Assembly: GCF_014207935.1 (NCBI RefSeq)
Contig: NZ_JACHLL010000003.1
Location: forward strand, 136,265 to 200,264
Length of the DNA: 64,000 nt
Direction: 5' to 3'
From: Pseudomonas fluvialis
Lineage (GTDB): Bacteria > Pseudomonadota > Gammaproteobacteria > Pseudomonadales > Pseudomonadaceae
The translations under genes and the position numbers were made by a program. This document shows, piece by piece, positions 7,443 to 15,678 of the stretch; the stretch's first letter is position 1; every line of letters begins with the position of its first letter. The notes under the pieces are model-generated. The model was given only the letters and a program-made list of their open reading frames with translations. It was not told the DNA's origin and did no database searches.

Positions 7443-9203
7443 CTACTCCCTGTCGACTTCGAATTGCAGTTCGGCCAGCCGCGCATACAGCGGATCGCTC
7501 TCGATCAGCTGCGCATGCCGGCCAATGGCGCGGATGCGCCCATGTTCCAGCACGGCGATGCGGTCGGCATCCTTGACCGTGGCCAGGCGGTGGGCGATGA
7601 CCAGCGTGGTGCGCCCGGCCATCAGTTGCGGCAGGGCCTGCTGGATCAGGTGCTCGCTCTCAGCATCCAGGGCGCTGGTAGCCTCGTCCAGCAGCAGGAT
7701 CGGTGCATCGGCGAGCAAGGCGCGGGCAATCGCCAGACGCTGGCGCTGACCGCCGGAAAGCCCCAGCCCCGCCTCGCCCAATGGCGTGTCGTAACCCTGC
7801 GGCAACGCAACGATGAACTCATGGGCATGGGCCGCACGGGCGGCCGCCTCAACCTCGGCATCGCTGGCATCCAGGCGACCGTAGCGCAGGTTCTCCGCCA
7901 CCGTGCCGTGGAACAGCGCCGGTTGCTGCGACACCAGTGCAAAGCAGCGGCGCAGTGCGGCCGGTTCAAGCTCGGCAATGGGTACGCCGTCGAGACTGAT
8001 CCGGCCCTCGTCGACATCGTGAAAACGCAGCAGCAGGTCGAACAGGGTCGATTTGCCGGCGCCTGAGGGGCCGACCAGCGCCAGGGTCTCACCGGGTCGC
8101 ACCTCGAGGTCGACGCCATCCAGCGCAGGACGCTCACGCCCGGCGTACGTAAAGCGCACCCGCTCCAACTGCAAGGCACCCTGCGCGGTAGCAGGCAAGC
8201 TGCGCGGCTGCGCCGGGGCGACAATCAGGCTGCGGCTGGCCAGCAGCTCGGCGATACGCTCGGCCGCACCGGCGGCACTCTGCAGATCGCCAATCACTTC
8301 GCTCAGGGTGCCCAGGGCGCCGCCGACAATCAGGCTGTAAAACACGAACGCGGCCAGATCGCCGCCGCTGATACGGCCCTCGATCACGTCCAGGCCTCCG
8401 ACCCAGAGCATCAGCCCCACGGCACCGAGCACCAGGATGATCACCACACTGATCAGCCAGGCACGCTGGGTGATGCGCCGGCGCGCGGTGGCGAAGCTCG
8501 CCTCCACCGTGGCGGCGAAGCGCTGGCGATCCTCGGCCTCGTGGCTGTAGGCCTGCACCGTCTTGATCTGACCCAGGGTCTCGGCCACGTAGCTGCCGAC
8601 ATCGGCTACGCGATCCTGGCTCTGCCGCGCCAGCGCGCGCACCCGCCGACCGAACAGGAGTATTGGAACCAGCACCAGCGGCAATGCCAGCACCACGATG
8701 GCCGTGAGTTTGGCGTTGGTGACAAACAGTAGGACGATGCCGCCCAGCAGCATGATGGCGTTGCGCAGCGCCAGCGACAGCGAGGAGCCGATCACCGTCT
8801 GCAGCAGGGTGGTGTCGGCGGTCAGTCGCGACTGGATCTCCGAAGCCCGGTTGGCCTCGAAGAAGCCGGGATGCAGGGTCAGCAAGTGATTGAACACACG
8901 CTGACGAATATCCGCCACCACCCGCTCAGCCAGCCAGGAGACCTGATAAAAACGCGCAAAGGTGCCGACTCCCAGCGCCAGCACCAGCAGGAGAAACAGC
9001 AGCAACGACTGCTTGAGCGCCGTCACCGACTGAGTCGCCAGGCCCTGGTCGACCAGCAGGCGAATGCCCTGACCCATCGACAAAGTGATAGCCGCGGTAA
9101 ACATTAGCGCCAGCAGCGCCCCCGCTACACGCAGGCGGTAAGGCGCGATGAAACTGGCCGCGAGGCTCAGGGCAGTGCGATGACGCGAACTCAGTACAGA
9201 CAT
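7443..9203 (-). CDS. ABC exporter, fused permease and ATPase (MsbA/multidrug type)
   Basis: A 586-residue half-transporter that would dimerise in the inner membrane. Residues 1-320 hold six predicted membrane helices; the ATPase follows. Walker A is GPSGAGKST (378-386), the Q-loop is in ALVSQQPALFHGTVAENLRYG, the signature is LSGGQRQRLAIARAL, Walker B is ILLLDEATSALD, and the switch His is in VIAHRLATV. All key residues are intact. Substrate is unknown; the family moves lipids, peptides or drugs outward. ATG at 9203 follows GGAGTCCGC. It lies 12 bases after the DoxX-like gene and three before the next, so it is co-transcribed. This is not the essential msbA by context, because no lpxK follows. 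Confidence 0.9.
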   Translation of the reverse strand: MSVLSSRHRTALSLAASFIAPYRLRVAGALLALMFTAAITLSMGQGIRLLVDQGLATQSVTALKQSLLLFLLLVLALGVGTFARFYQVSWLAERVVADIRQRVFNHLLTLHPGFFEANRASEIQSRLTADTTLLQTVIGSSLSLALRNAIMLLGGIVLLFVTNAKLTAIVVLALPLVLVPILLFGRRVRALARQSQDRVADVGSYVAETLGQIKTVQAYSHEAEDRQRFAATVEASFATARRRITQRAWLISVVIILVLGAVGLMLWVGGLDVIEGRISGGDLAAFVFYSLIVGGALGTLSEVIGDLQSAAGAAERIAELLASRSLIVAPAQPRSLPATAQGALQLERVRFTYAGRERPALDGVDLEVRPGETLALVGPSGAGKSTLFDLLLRFHDVDEGRISLDGVPIAELEPAALRRCFALVSQQPALFHGTVAENLRYGRLDASDAEVEAAARAAHAHEFIVALPQGYDTPLGEAGLGLSGGQRQRLAIARALLADAPILLLDEATSALDAESEHLIQQALPQLMAGRTTLVIAHRLATVKDADRIAVLEHGRIRAIGRHAQLIESDPLYARLAELQFEVDRE

Positions 9204-9215
9204 GCGGACTCCAGT

Positions 9216-9608
9216 TCAGTCAGCCGCCAGGCGCGGCGCCGACACCCACCAGCCGATCAGGCACAGGGCCAGGCCGAGCATATTGGTGGAAAAGGGATTG
9301 AAGGCCTGCCGCAGCAGGTCCGGGGCGAACCACAGCACATCCAGCAGCAAACCCAACAACAGGACGGCACTGACCAGCAACGGCCAGCGCGCCTGCCGGA
9401 AGATCAGCAGCAGCGCGGCCCACAGCAGCTCGGCTAGACCTGCCGCATAGGCAATAGGTGCGGCGTTCGCCCACCCATGGGCGCTGATCATGCGTACCTC
9501 ATCAGTACTCAGCCAGAGCAGTTTGGGCACCAGGCCGTGATAGGCGAACAGCAGGGCCAGGCTGCCACGCACCAGCCAGGCAATGCGCAGTCGCTCGGCG
9601 TCAGTCAT
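9216..9608 (-). CDS. DoxX-like membrane protein
   Basis: A 130-residue protein with four predicted membrane helices. The pattern is typical of DoxX-like proteins: LLFAYHGLVPKLLWL in helix 1, AGLAELLWAALLLIF in helix 2, and a C-terminal helix ending GWWVSAPRL. An in-frame extension to 9710 overlaps the upstream gene and is not used. The ATG at 9606-9608 is inside ATGACTGA, so this gene overlaps the stop of the DCC gene by eight bases and is translationally coupled to it. DoxX proteins have been linked to thiol and redox homeostasis in the membrane. Pairing with a thiol oxidoreductase fits that, but the function here is inferred. Confidence 0.78.
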   Translation of the reverse strand: MTDAERLRIAWLVRGSLALLFAYHGLVPKLLWLSTDEVRMISAHGWANAAPIAYAAGLAELLWAALLLIFRQARWPLLVSAVLLLGLLLDVLWFAPDLLRQAFNPFSTNMLGLALCLIGWWVSAPRLAAD

Positions 9609-10041
9609 GCAGAAAGCGGCGCTGGTGGTCGGCGTTCGGCAGCAGGCACTGCTCATGCCGGCCAAACAGGCGATAGCGGTTGCGCGCAATCGGGTCATAC
9701 AGGGCGTCACGCAATGGTCCCGGAATCAGGCGCAGGCCTCCCAGCCACGACCACGGTGCCGGCAGCTGACCAACGACACGCAGCACGGCACTGGAGCGGA
9801 CCCACAGCCGGCCGTTTTCCAGATAGGCCATGGTGTCAAAATGATCCCTGGGCAAACCGGCCCAACGCAGCAAGGCCTGCCCCTCGGCGGACTGCATCGA
9901 GGCCAGCTGGAACAGGGCGGCGCGATCATGCTCGATGAGGAACCGCGCCCAGCCATTGCACAGCTTGCACACACCATCGAACAGCACCACGCGGTGCTGC
10001 TCGCCAACGCAGATAGGACGCTCAGCGGGATTCAGCTGCAT
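9601..10041 (-). CDS. DCC-family thiol-disulfide oxidoreductase (DUF393)
   Basis: A 146-residue protein with the family signature VVLFDGVCKLCNGWARFL near the N-terminus. It contains the D-G-x-C-x-x-C centre that names the DCC family, and the C-terminal RLFGRHEQCLLP. The thioredoxin-like fold and CxxC suggest dithiol/disulfide exchange, but few members are characterised. ATG at 10041 is preferred over an in-frame ATG at 10056 because AAGGAG lies six bases before it. It overlaps the DoxX-like gene and follows the NAD-kinase-like gene by 26 bases, so all five genes from 11204 down to 6345 probably form one operon. Confidence 0.82.
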   Translation of the reverse strand: MQLNPAERPICVGEQHRVVLFDGVCKLCNGWARFLIEHDRAALFQLASMQSAEGQALLRWAGLPRDHFDTMAYLENGRLWVRSSAVLRVVGQLPAPWSWLGGLRLIPGPLRDALYDPIARNRYRLFGRHEQCLLPNADHQRRFLHD

Positions 10042-10067
10042 GGGCACTCCTTGCACACAGAGAACGA

Positions 10068-11204
10068 TCAGGGCTGCATGCTACCTGCCGCCCACCCGAG
10101 CGGATAGAGCAGCTCTTCCTTGTACCCCGCCCACACCCGCACCGCTGCCGGGAAGCTGTCGTCCAGCACAGGGTCGCCGCTGTCGACCAGCAAGGGCCGC
10201 CCCTGCAGGGTGCCCAACTTGCGCTTGGTGGCCACCACCCGCAGGTGATCCAGGCCAATGGCGCGCACTACCCGCGGGCTGATCTGCTGATTGCCGCGCC
10301 CGAGGATATGACCCTGACCGCCGATGGCGGTGACCAGCAGCCGGCTCGGATGCCCCTCAACCAGCTCGAACAGCTGCGCCTCGGTGACGTCACGGGCCAG
10401 CACCTGACCGTTCTCGATCACATCCACGCCCAGCAGGGTGGTTTCCAGCCCCAGATTCTGCGCCAGGCCATGCAGGGTCGAGCCGGGGCCGAACACGTAG
10501 CGCACACCGTCCTCCATGCTGTCCTGCAGCCAGTCGGCCAGTTCCAGCAGCACCAGCTCCTCGGACTCCATGCCGGCCTGCTTGGTCTGCTGCATGAAGT
10601 GGCCCTCTTCCGGCACCGTCAGCTCGCCGTACCAGCGCGCGGCCACCCGCCCCTCACGCAGCGCCGCCTCGTCCAGATCCCGCACCTCTCCGCTGGCCAG
10701 ACGTACCAGACCACCCTCCACCAGGCGCGCGGCCAGCTCGCCGGCGGCGCGCGGGCTGATGGCATAGACCCCGGAGTGAATCTTCACGCCCGCCGGAATG
10801 CCTAGCACCGGCTGCCCCTCACGGACCACGCTACACACATCCCGCGCCGTGCCGTCACCGCCGGCAAACAGGATCAGCGCACAGCCGGCTTCCTGCAGGC
10901 GCTGCACGGCCTGCTTTGTGTCTTCGGCGCTGGTCGCCGCGTCATTGAGGCTTCCCAGTACCTGATAAGCGAAACCAAGTTCGCGCAGCAGGTCGGCGCC
11001 CATGGCGCCGGGAAAGGTGAGGAACTGCAGGCGCTCACGCAGTGGCAACAGGCACTGCAGCGCCAGCCGGGTGCGCTCGCTGGCGCGCGGCTCGCTACCA
11101 CGCGCCAGGGCTTCGGTGGCCACGCCATCGCTGCCCTTGAGGGCCGCCGGGCCGCCCAGCCCGGCCAGCGGATTGATGATCAGGCCCAGCCTGAATGCCG
11201 TCAT
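10068..11204 (-). CDS. ATP-NAD kinase family protein (AcoX-like)
   Basis: A 378-residue protein with the NAD kinase/diacylglycerol kinase fold. The nucleotide motif is ILFAGGDGTARDVCSVV in the middle of the N-terminal half, and LGIPAGVKIHSGVYAISP follows. The start RLGLIINPLAGLGG is typical of ATP-NAD kinase-like proteins annotated with AcoX. It is longer than housekeeping NadK (about 295 residues) and differs in its C-terminal half, so it is probably not the main NAD kinase. A substrate other than NAD is possible. ATG at 11204 follows GAGGTGTACGC. It heads the minus-strand operon and is divergent from a small protein gene with a Pho box. Confidence 0.82.
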   Translation of the reverse strand: MTAFRLGLIINPLAGLGGPAALKGSDGVATEALARGSEPRASERTRLALQCLLPLRERLQFLTFPGAMGADLLRELGFAYQVLGSLNDAATSAEDTKQAVQRLQEAGCALILFAGGDGTARDVCSVVREGQPVLGIPAGVKIHSGVYAISPRAAGELAARLVEGGLVRLASGEVRDLDEAALREGRVAARWYGELTVPEEGHFMQQTKQAGMESEELVLLELADWLQDSMEDGVRYVFGPGSTLHGLAQNLGLETTLLGVDVIENGQVLARDVTEAQLFELVEGHPSRLLVTAIGGQGHILGRGNQQISPRVVRAIGLDHLRVVATKRKLGTLQGRPLLVDSGDPVLDDSFPAAVRVWAGYKEELLYPLGWAAGSMQP

Positions 11205-11298
11205 GCGTACACCTCACACCTAACCATTCGGCGCCGATGAATAGCCGTGCGCCATAGAAAAAGCCGGCTAGCCTGAACCTTCCGGCCGGTTGCCGACA

Positions 11299-11332
11299 CT
11301 GTCACAGAGCAGTCATGCCCACGGCCTAGACT
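11299..11332 (+). promoter_or_regulatory. Pho box and -10 element (PhoB-type promoter)
   Basis: CTGTCACAGAGCAGTCAT at 11299-11316 is two 7-base direct repeats (CTGTCAC, CAGTCAT) 11 bases apart; each differs by one base from the CTGTCAT consensus. Ten bases later comes TAGACT (11327-11332), the spacing seen in the E. coli pstS promoter. No normal -35 is present, as expected for a PhoB-activated promoter. The predicted start near 11339 leaves a leader of about 22 nt to the small protein ATG at 11361. Confidence 0.6.
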
Positions 11333-11360
11333 GCCAGCACACCCTGATGAGGAAGTCACC

Positions 11361-11540
11361 ATGCAAGTACAGAACAACGTCCAGCAGGCCCCTCGTTTCA
11401 CTGCCCCGGCTGCCAATCAGGCGCTGGGCGGCAGCATCATCGATGCCCAAGGGCGCGAAGTACCGATCACCGAGGCCATGGTCCAGCTGGCCTGCCGCGA
11501 GCTGGATAACTGCAGCCTGGCCAGCGCCAAGCGCGGCTGA
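11361..11540 (+). CDS. Conserved-looking 59-residue small protein, probably phosphate-regulated
   Basis: The ATG follows GAGGAAGTCACC, a good ribosome site. The product is 59 residues, soluble and not membrane-spanning. It opens MQVQNNVQQAPRF and contains GSIIDAQGREVPITEAM, then a helix with two cysteines (ACRELDNC) and a KRG end. I do not recognise a family. Its stop abuts the pdxB stop with no gap. The intact ribosome site, Pho-box promoter and codon use like its neighbours argue that it is real. Possible roles include a regulator or adaptor made on phosphate limitation; none is shown by the sequence. Confidence 0.65.
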   Translation: MQVQNNVQQAPRFTAPAANQALGGSIIDAQGREVPITEAMVQLACRELDNCSLASAKRG

Positions 11541-12683
11541 TCACACCAGCTGCACCCCCAGGGCGTGCAGCAGTGCGCTCTGGGCGGGATTTTCCCCCAG
11601 CATCCTGACCTTGAGCCCATCGATCTCCCGACGATAGGGATAATGCTTGCGCAGCTGATCGAACGCGGCACGCCGCGTGGCGGCATCGCCCTGTAACGAA
11701 CGCAGGAAGTTGGCGTCATCCAGGCGCGGGTCATAGACCGCGCGGCACACCTGGGCCAGCAGCCAATCGGGCGATGCCTCGGGCGCCACCTGCAACTCGC
11801 TCAGCCAGGGCGTCGGCAGCAAGTCGCTGAGATGGCGCTGCGGTACCTGCCCGAGAAACGCGCAGAACGCCTCGTGGATCATCGCCGTGCCGCGCAGCTT
11901 GCCGTCCAGGCTGTAGCCGGCGATATGCGGGGTAGCCAACTGGCACAAAGCCGCCAGCTCGACATCCACCTGCGGCTCGCCCTCCCACACATCCAGCACC
12001 ACCTCCAGCTCGGCATCCGCCTCCAGATGCGCCCGCAGGGCGGCGTTATCCACCACCGCCCCGCGACTGGCATTGATCAGCCAGGTGCCCGGCTTGAGCG
12101 CCTGCAACTGCGCGGCGCCGATCAGGTGATGAGTCGCATGGTCGCCCTCGCGGGTCAAAGGCGTGTGCAGGCTGATCACATCGCACTCGCCAAGGATCTG
12201 CGCCAGTTCGACGAAGTCGCCGCCTTCGGCCGCCTGGCGAGGCGGATCGCACACCCGCACCTGCCAGCCCAACCCCTGCAGCACGCGTACTAGGCGACTA
12301 CCCACCTGACCGGCGCCCACCACCCCGTAAACCAGCTGATCCAGGCGCTGGCCGGTCTGCTCGGCCAGCGCCAGCAGGCTGCCCAGCACGTAATCCACCA
12401 CGCCGCGCGCGTTGCAGCCCGGGGCACTGGCCCAGTGGATACCCGCTCCGGCGAAATAGGCCAGATCCAGATGGTCGGTACCGATGGTACATGTGCCGAC
12501 AAAGCGCACCCGGCTGCCGGCCAGCAGGGCCTCGTCCACCCGGGTCACCGAGCGCACCAGCAGCGCATCGGCATCACGCACCTGCTCGGCACTGATGCTG
12601 CGCCCCGGGTAGCGGCGGATTTCACCAAAGTTGGCAAAGAACTCGTCGAGCAGCGGAATGTTTTCGTCGGCAACTAGCAGCAT
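11541..12683 (-). CDS. pdxB: 4-phosphoerythronate dehydrogenase PdxB
   Basis: A 380-residue D-2-hydroxyacid dehydrogenase that oxidises 4-phospho-D-erythronate in the DXP-dependent vitamin B6 pathway. The Rossmann motif is [15 protein letters not shown]. The family catalytic elements are [17 protein letters not shown] (Arg), DVWEGEP (Glu) and ATPHIAGYS (His). The PdxB-specific C-terminal dimerisation domain (about residues 290-380) is present. The frame is open upstream to 13199, but ATG at 12683 follows GGGAGAGGGCGCC and gives the usual 380-residue length. It is divergent from the MATE pump. Confidence 0.96.
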   Translation of the reverse strand: MLLVADENIPLLDEFFANFGEIRRYPGRSISAEQVRDADALLVRSVTRVDEALLAGSRVRFVGTCTIGTDHLDLAYFAGAGIHWASAPGCNARGVVDYVLGSLLALAEQTGQRLDQLVYGVVGAGQVGSRLVRVLQGLGWQVRVCDPPRQAAEGGDFVELAQILGECDVISLHTPLTREGDHATHHLIGAAQLQALKPGTWLINASRGAVVDNAALRAHLEADAELEVVLDVWEGEPQVDVELAALCQLATPHIAGYSLDGKLRGTAMIHEAFCAFLGQVPQRHLSDLLPTPWLSELQVAPEASPDWLLAQVCRAVYDPRLDDANFLRSLQGDAATRRAAFDQLRKHYPYRREIDGLKVRMLGENPAQSALLHALGVQLV

Positions 12684-12739
12684 GGCGCCCTCTCCCATCA
12701 ATGCCGCGCATTCTACGTCATCGCGACCCGCCGCGGCTT

Positions 12740-12767
12740 TTCTGACCGGTGCGTCAGGGCGTAGACT
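12740..12767 (+). promoter_or_regulatory. Weak candidate promoter of the MATE pump gene
   Basis: TTCTGA (12740-12745) and TAGACT (12762-12767) are 16 bases apart, about 30 bases before the GTG start. The -35 is poor. Assigned by eye. Confidence 0.25.
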
Positions 12768-12798
12768 AGGCCGCTTTTCCTTGTCAGGTTGAAGCCGC

Positions 12799-14181
12799 GT
12801 GTCCTCCCTTGCCCCCCGCCTGCAGCGCATTCGCACCGAACTGCGTGCCCTGCTCGCCCTCGCCATCCCGATCATCATTGCCCAGCTGGCCCACACAGCC
12901 ATGGGCTTTGTCGATACCGTAATGGCCGGCCGGGTCAGCCCCCGCGATCTGGCCGCGGTCGCGCTGGGCAACTCACTGTGGGTACCGGTGTTCCTGCTGA
13001 TGACCGGCGTACTGCTGGCCACCACACCCAAGGTGGCGCAACGCTTTGGCGCCGGCAAACACGATGAGATCGGTCCGCTGGTGCGCCAGGCGTTGTGGCT
13101 GGCGCTGGCTGTAGGCCTGCTGGCTGCCGTGACGCTGTGGAATGCCGAACCGGTGCTGCACTGGATGCAGGTCGATGCCGAGCTGATCGAGCCTGCCATG
13201 GGCTACCTGCGCGCGGTGGCCTGCGGTTTCCCGGCGGTGGCGCTGTACCACGTGCTGCGCTGCTTCAGCGATGGCCTGGGCCATACCCGGCCCACCATGG
13301 TGTTGGGCCTGCTCGGTCTGCTGCTGAACATCCCGCTGAACTACATCTTCATCTACGGCAAGCTCGGCCTGCCGGCCATGGGCGGCGTGGGTTGCGGCTG
13401 GGCCACGGCCCTGGTGATGGTCGCCATGCTGCTGGGCATGCTGATCTGGGTGGCATGGGCGCCCTATTACCAGTCCAGCGGATTGCTGCGCCGTTTCGAC
13501 TGGCCACAGGGCCGGGTGATCCGCCGCCTGCTTAGCGTCGGCCTGCCGATCGGCGTGTCGATCTTTGCCGAAGCCAGCATCTTCTCGGTGATTGCCCTGC
13601 TGATTGGCGGGCTAGGCGCCACTGTGGTGGCGGGCCATCAGATTGCGCTCAACTTCAGCTCCATGGTGTTCATGATTCCCTACTCGCTGGGCATGGCCGC
13701 CACGGTGCGGGTGGGTCAGGCGCTGGGGCGCCGCGAACCGCGCGAGGCGCGTTTTGCCGCCGGCGTCGCCATGGCCACCGCCCTGGCGTATGCCTGCCTG
13801 TCGGCCAGCGGCATGCTCTGGTTGCGCACGGATATCGCCGAAATCTACACCCCGGACCTGGCCGTGATCGGGGTGGCTGGCTCGCTACTGATCTACTCGG
13901 CGTTCTTCCAGTTTTCCGATGCCATCCAGGTCACTGCCGCCGGCGCCCTGCGCGGCTATCAGGACACCCGCGTGACCATGCTGATCACTCTGCTGGCGTA
14001 CTGGGGCATTGGCTTGCCGGTGGGTTACAGCCTGGGCCTCTCCGACTGGCTGGGCGAGCCCAGCGGCCCGCAGGGGCTGTGGCAGGGCCTGGTGGTCGGG
14101 CTGACCTGCGCCGCCCTGTTGCTCGGTGTGCGTCTGGCGCGCAGTGCCAGGCGGCATATCCGTCTGCACAGGCCGTCGTAA
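12799..14181 (+). CDS. norM: MATE family multidrug efflux pump (NorM/PmpM type)
   Basis: A 460-residue inner-membrane antiporter with twelve predicted helices in two MATE bundles. It opens [24 protein letters not shown], shown here only in part as the family signature [16 protein letters not shown]. Further matches are the second-half [20 protein letters not shown] and the [12 protein letters not shown] motif. Length matches NorM and P. aeruginosa PmpM (proton- or sodium-coupled export of fluoroquinolones and cationic drugs). The start is GTG at 12799, the only upstream start that keeps the first helix; the ribosome site (AGGTTGAAG) is weak. It is divergent from pdxB and ends before a terminator. 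Confidence 0.92.
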   Translation: MSSLAPRLQRIRTELRALLALAIPIIIAQLAHTAMGFVDTVMAGRVSPRDLAAVALGNSLWVPVFLLMTGVLLATTPKVAQRFGAGKHDEIGPLVRQALWLALAVGLLAAVTLWNAEPVLHWMQVDAELIEPAMGYLRAVACGFPAVALYHVLRCFSDGLGHTRPTMVLGLLGLLLNIPLNYIFIYGKLGLPAMGGVGCGWATALVMVAMLLGMLIWVAWAPYYQSSGLLRRFDWPQGRVIRRLLSVGLPIGVSIFAEASIFSVIALLIGGLGATVVAGHQIALNFSSMVFMIPYSLGMAATVRVGQALGRREPREARFAAGVAMATALAYACLSASGMLWLRTDIAEIYTPDLAVIGVAGSLLIYSAFFQFSDAIQVTAAGALRGYQDTRVTMLITLLAYWGIGLPVGYSLGLSDWLGEPSGPQGLWQGLVVGLTCAALLLGVRLARSARRHIRLHRPS

Positions 14182-14234
14182 TCGACCGGCACCGCCACCT
14201 GGGCTCTCCATCGTGGTGACGATCAAGCAGTTAC

Positions 14235-14275
14235 AAAAAAAGGGGGCGAACCCGACCAGGTCCACCCCCTTTTTT
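14235..14275. terminator. Bidirectional-type terminator between MATE pump and polyester hydrolase
   Basis: AAAAAAAGGGGG ... CCCCCTTTTTT with a loop of about 18 bases. A-run and T-run flank the stem, so it can serve both converging genes. Confidence 0.75.
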
Positions 14276-14329
14276 CAGCCGTTTGTCAGCAGCCGTCCTT
14301 GATAACTGCCGATGCGACTGGCACAGGAC

Positions 14330-15226
14330 TCAGTAGTTGCAGTTCTGACGGTACTCGGAGATGTTCAGATCCGCGGTGTGATTCGGACCGCAGAGGAACT
14401 TGCTGTAGCGGCTGTCGAAGTCGATGAAGCGCTTCATCCAGGCAATCCCGTACATGCCCAGCAGGTCCTCATTCGGATAGCCCGAGTTGGCGCAGAAATG
14501 CGAGCCGCCGTAGATCTCCAGGTAGGCCTTGGGCGTGGTGCCGGGAATCCGGTTGTAGAACGGCGAGGCATGCACGCCCACCGGCGCAACGGCATCGGCG
14601 CCGCAGGCCAGGATCAGTGCCGGCGTCTTGATCGTGTTGAAGCTGTTGCTGCCGGCGTAGTACGGCGCCTGCGGAATGATCGCATTGATCGAACGCTGGG
14701 TAGACAGCTTCAGCGTGCCACCGCCGCCCATGGACCAGCCGATGACGCCCAGGCGGGTGCTGTCGACCTTGTTGTAGATCGGGCTGGAGCTGGAGCCGCT
14801 CTGCGCGATCATGTAGTCCAGAGCCTTGCTCAGCTGGGTGGCGCGGCTGTCCGGCTGATCGTAGATGGTGCTGGTGTTCATGGTCATCACCACGAAACCA
14901 TGGGACGCCAGGCGTGGCCCCCACCACTTGATGCTGTCCTCATAGGAGACATAGCCGGGAATGACCGCAATCGCGCCCATTTTCCCGCTGGCATTGGTCG
15001 GGTAGTACACCGTGCTGTCACCAAACCCTTTGAGGTAACCGGAGACCGAAAATTTGGCGGTGGTATAGGGACCCGTGGCGCTTTTCAGCGAAGCGACGGT
15101 CGGATCGGGCCCACGCGTGCAATTGCTGCAGGGGCTGGATGGCCCGGTCGCGGAGAAGGCAGTGGCACTTACCAGCAGAGAGGCGGCGAGCAGCAGGGTT
15201 TTGCCGAGGGATAGCTTGGCATTCAT
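14330..15226 (-). CDS. Secreted PETase-like polyester hydrolase (cutinase-like, dienelactone hydrolase fold)
   Basis: A 298-residue secreted serine hydrolase. Residues 1-25 are a Sec signal peptide. The mature part aligns along its whole length with IsPETase of Ideonella sakaiensis by recalled sequence. Shared blocks are RGPDPTVASL, TVYYPTN, SIKWWGPRLASHGFVV, GWSMGGGG and IAWMKRFIDFDSRYS. The triad is S165 (GWSMGG), D211 and H243 (GGSHFC); oxyanion residues are Y92 and M166. C208-C245 matches the extra active-site disulfide of type II PETases, and C279-C296 the C-terminal one. F244, H219 and F223 replace IsPETase Ser238, Ser214 and Ile218, as in most homologues. Unusually, Y189 stands where Trp185 is nearly invariant, and C33/C36 add a CxxC after the signal peptide. 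Likely substrates are aliphatic polyesters or cutin; PET activity is unproven. A divergent AraC regulator lies upstream. Confidence 0.9.
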   Translation of the reverse strand: MNAKLSLGKTLLLAASLLVSATAFSATGPSSPCSNCTRGPDPTVASLKSATGPYTTAKFSVSGYLKGFGDSTVYYPTNASGKMGAIAVIPGYVSYEDSIKWWGPRLASHGFVVMTMNTSTIYDQPDSRATQLSKALDYMIAQSGSSSSPIYNKVDSTRLGVIGWSMGGGGTLKLSTQRSINAIIPQAPYYAGSNSFNTIKTPALILACGADAVAPVGVHASPFYNRIPGTTPKAYLEIYGGSHFCANSGYPNEDLLGMYGIAWMKRFIDFDSRYSKFLCGPNHTADLNISEYRQNCNY

Positions 15227-15678
15227 TGGACAGACCTCATTGTTATTGTTGTCGCGAGAAGAACTTCACTACCGATCACGGCCGAGTCGCCGCGAACTGT
15301 GCAGGCCAAGCTATCAATCGCACTGGAGGGCCACCAGAATCGCCAAGGCTCAGTTCGTACAAGAATCGAAACCACCCGACCTGCCCCTGCCAATGCTTCC
15401 AGGCGGATCTGTAGCCCCCGGTAACAGCCCGCAGACCCGCGTGGCGCACACACCCAGTAGAGCGGAATCATCCGCTACAACCGCCCGCTCCTGAGGCCCT
15501 TGCACAGCACCAGCCAGCGCTCACCTGGCAACGTTCATACTTAGGTTCGATTCTGCAAAATCAGCCTTGGCAGCCGTGAAAAATCAGCGAACATCGAGTC
15601 TCCAGGCGCTGCGTCACCCGATCACCGCGCGCAGCCTGATGCCAATGACGGCCTTCATACCCAATAACAACAAGACGT
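15227..15678. promoter_or_regulatory. Intergenic region between the polyester hydrolase and AraC genes
   Basis: 452 bases between divergent genes. I see no convincing ORF and no clear sigma-70 boxes. It must hold the promoters of both genes. The hydrolase ATG is preceded by GAGGTCTGTCC (ribosome site); the AraC start has no good one. The only clear structure is the inverted repeat at 15461-15476. Confidence 0.5.
15461..15476. repeat. Inverted repeat AGCGGA-ATCA-TCCGCT, candidate operator
   Basis: Perfect 6-base arms with a 4-base centre; flanking GTAG and CTAC extend the symmetry if a 2-base bulge is allowed. It sits midway between the two divergent genes. AraC proteins often bind direct rather than inverted repeats, so the binding protein is uncertain. 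Confidence 0.3.
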
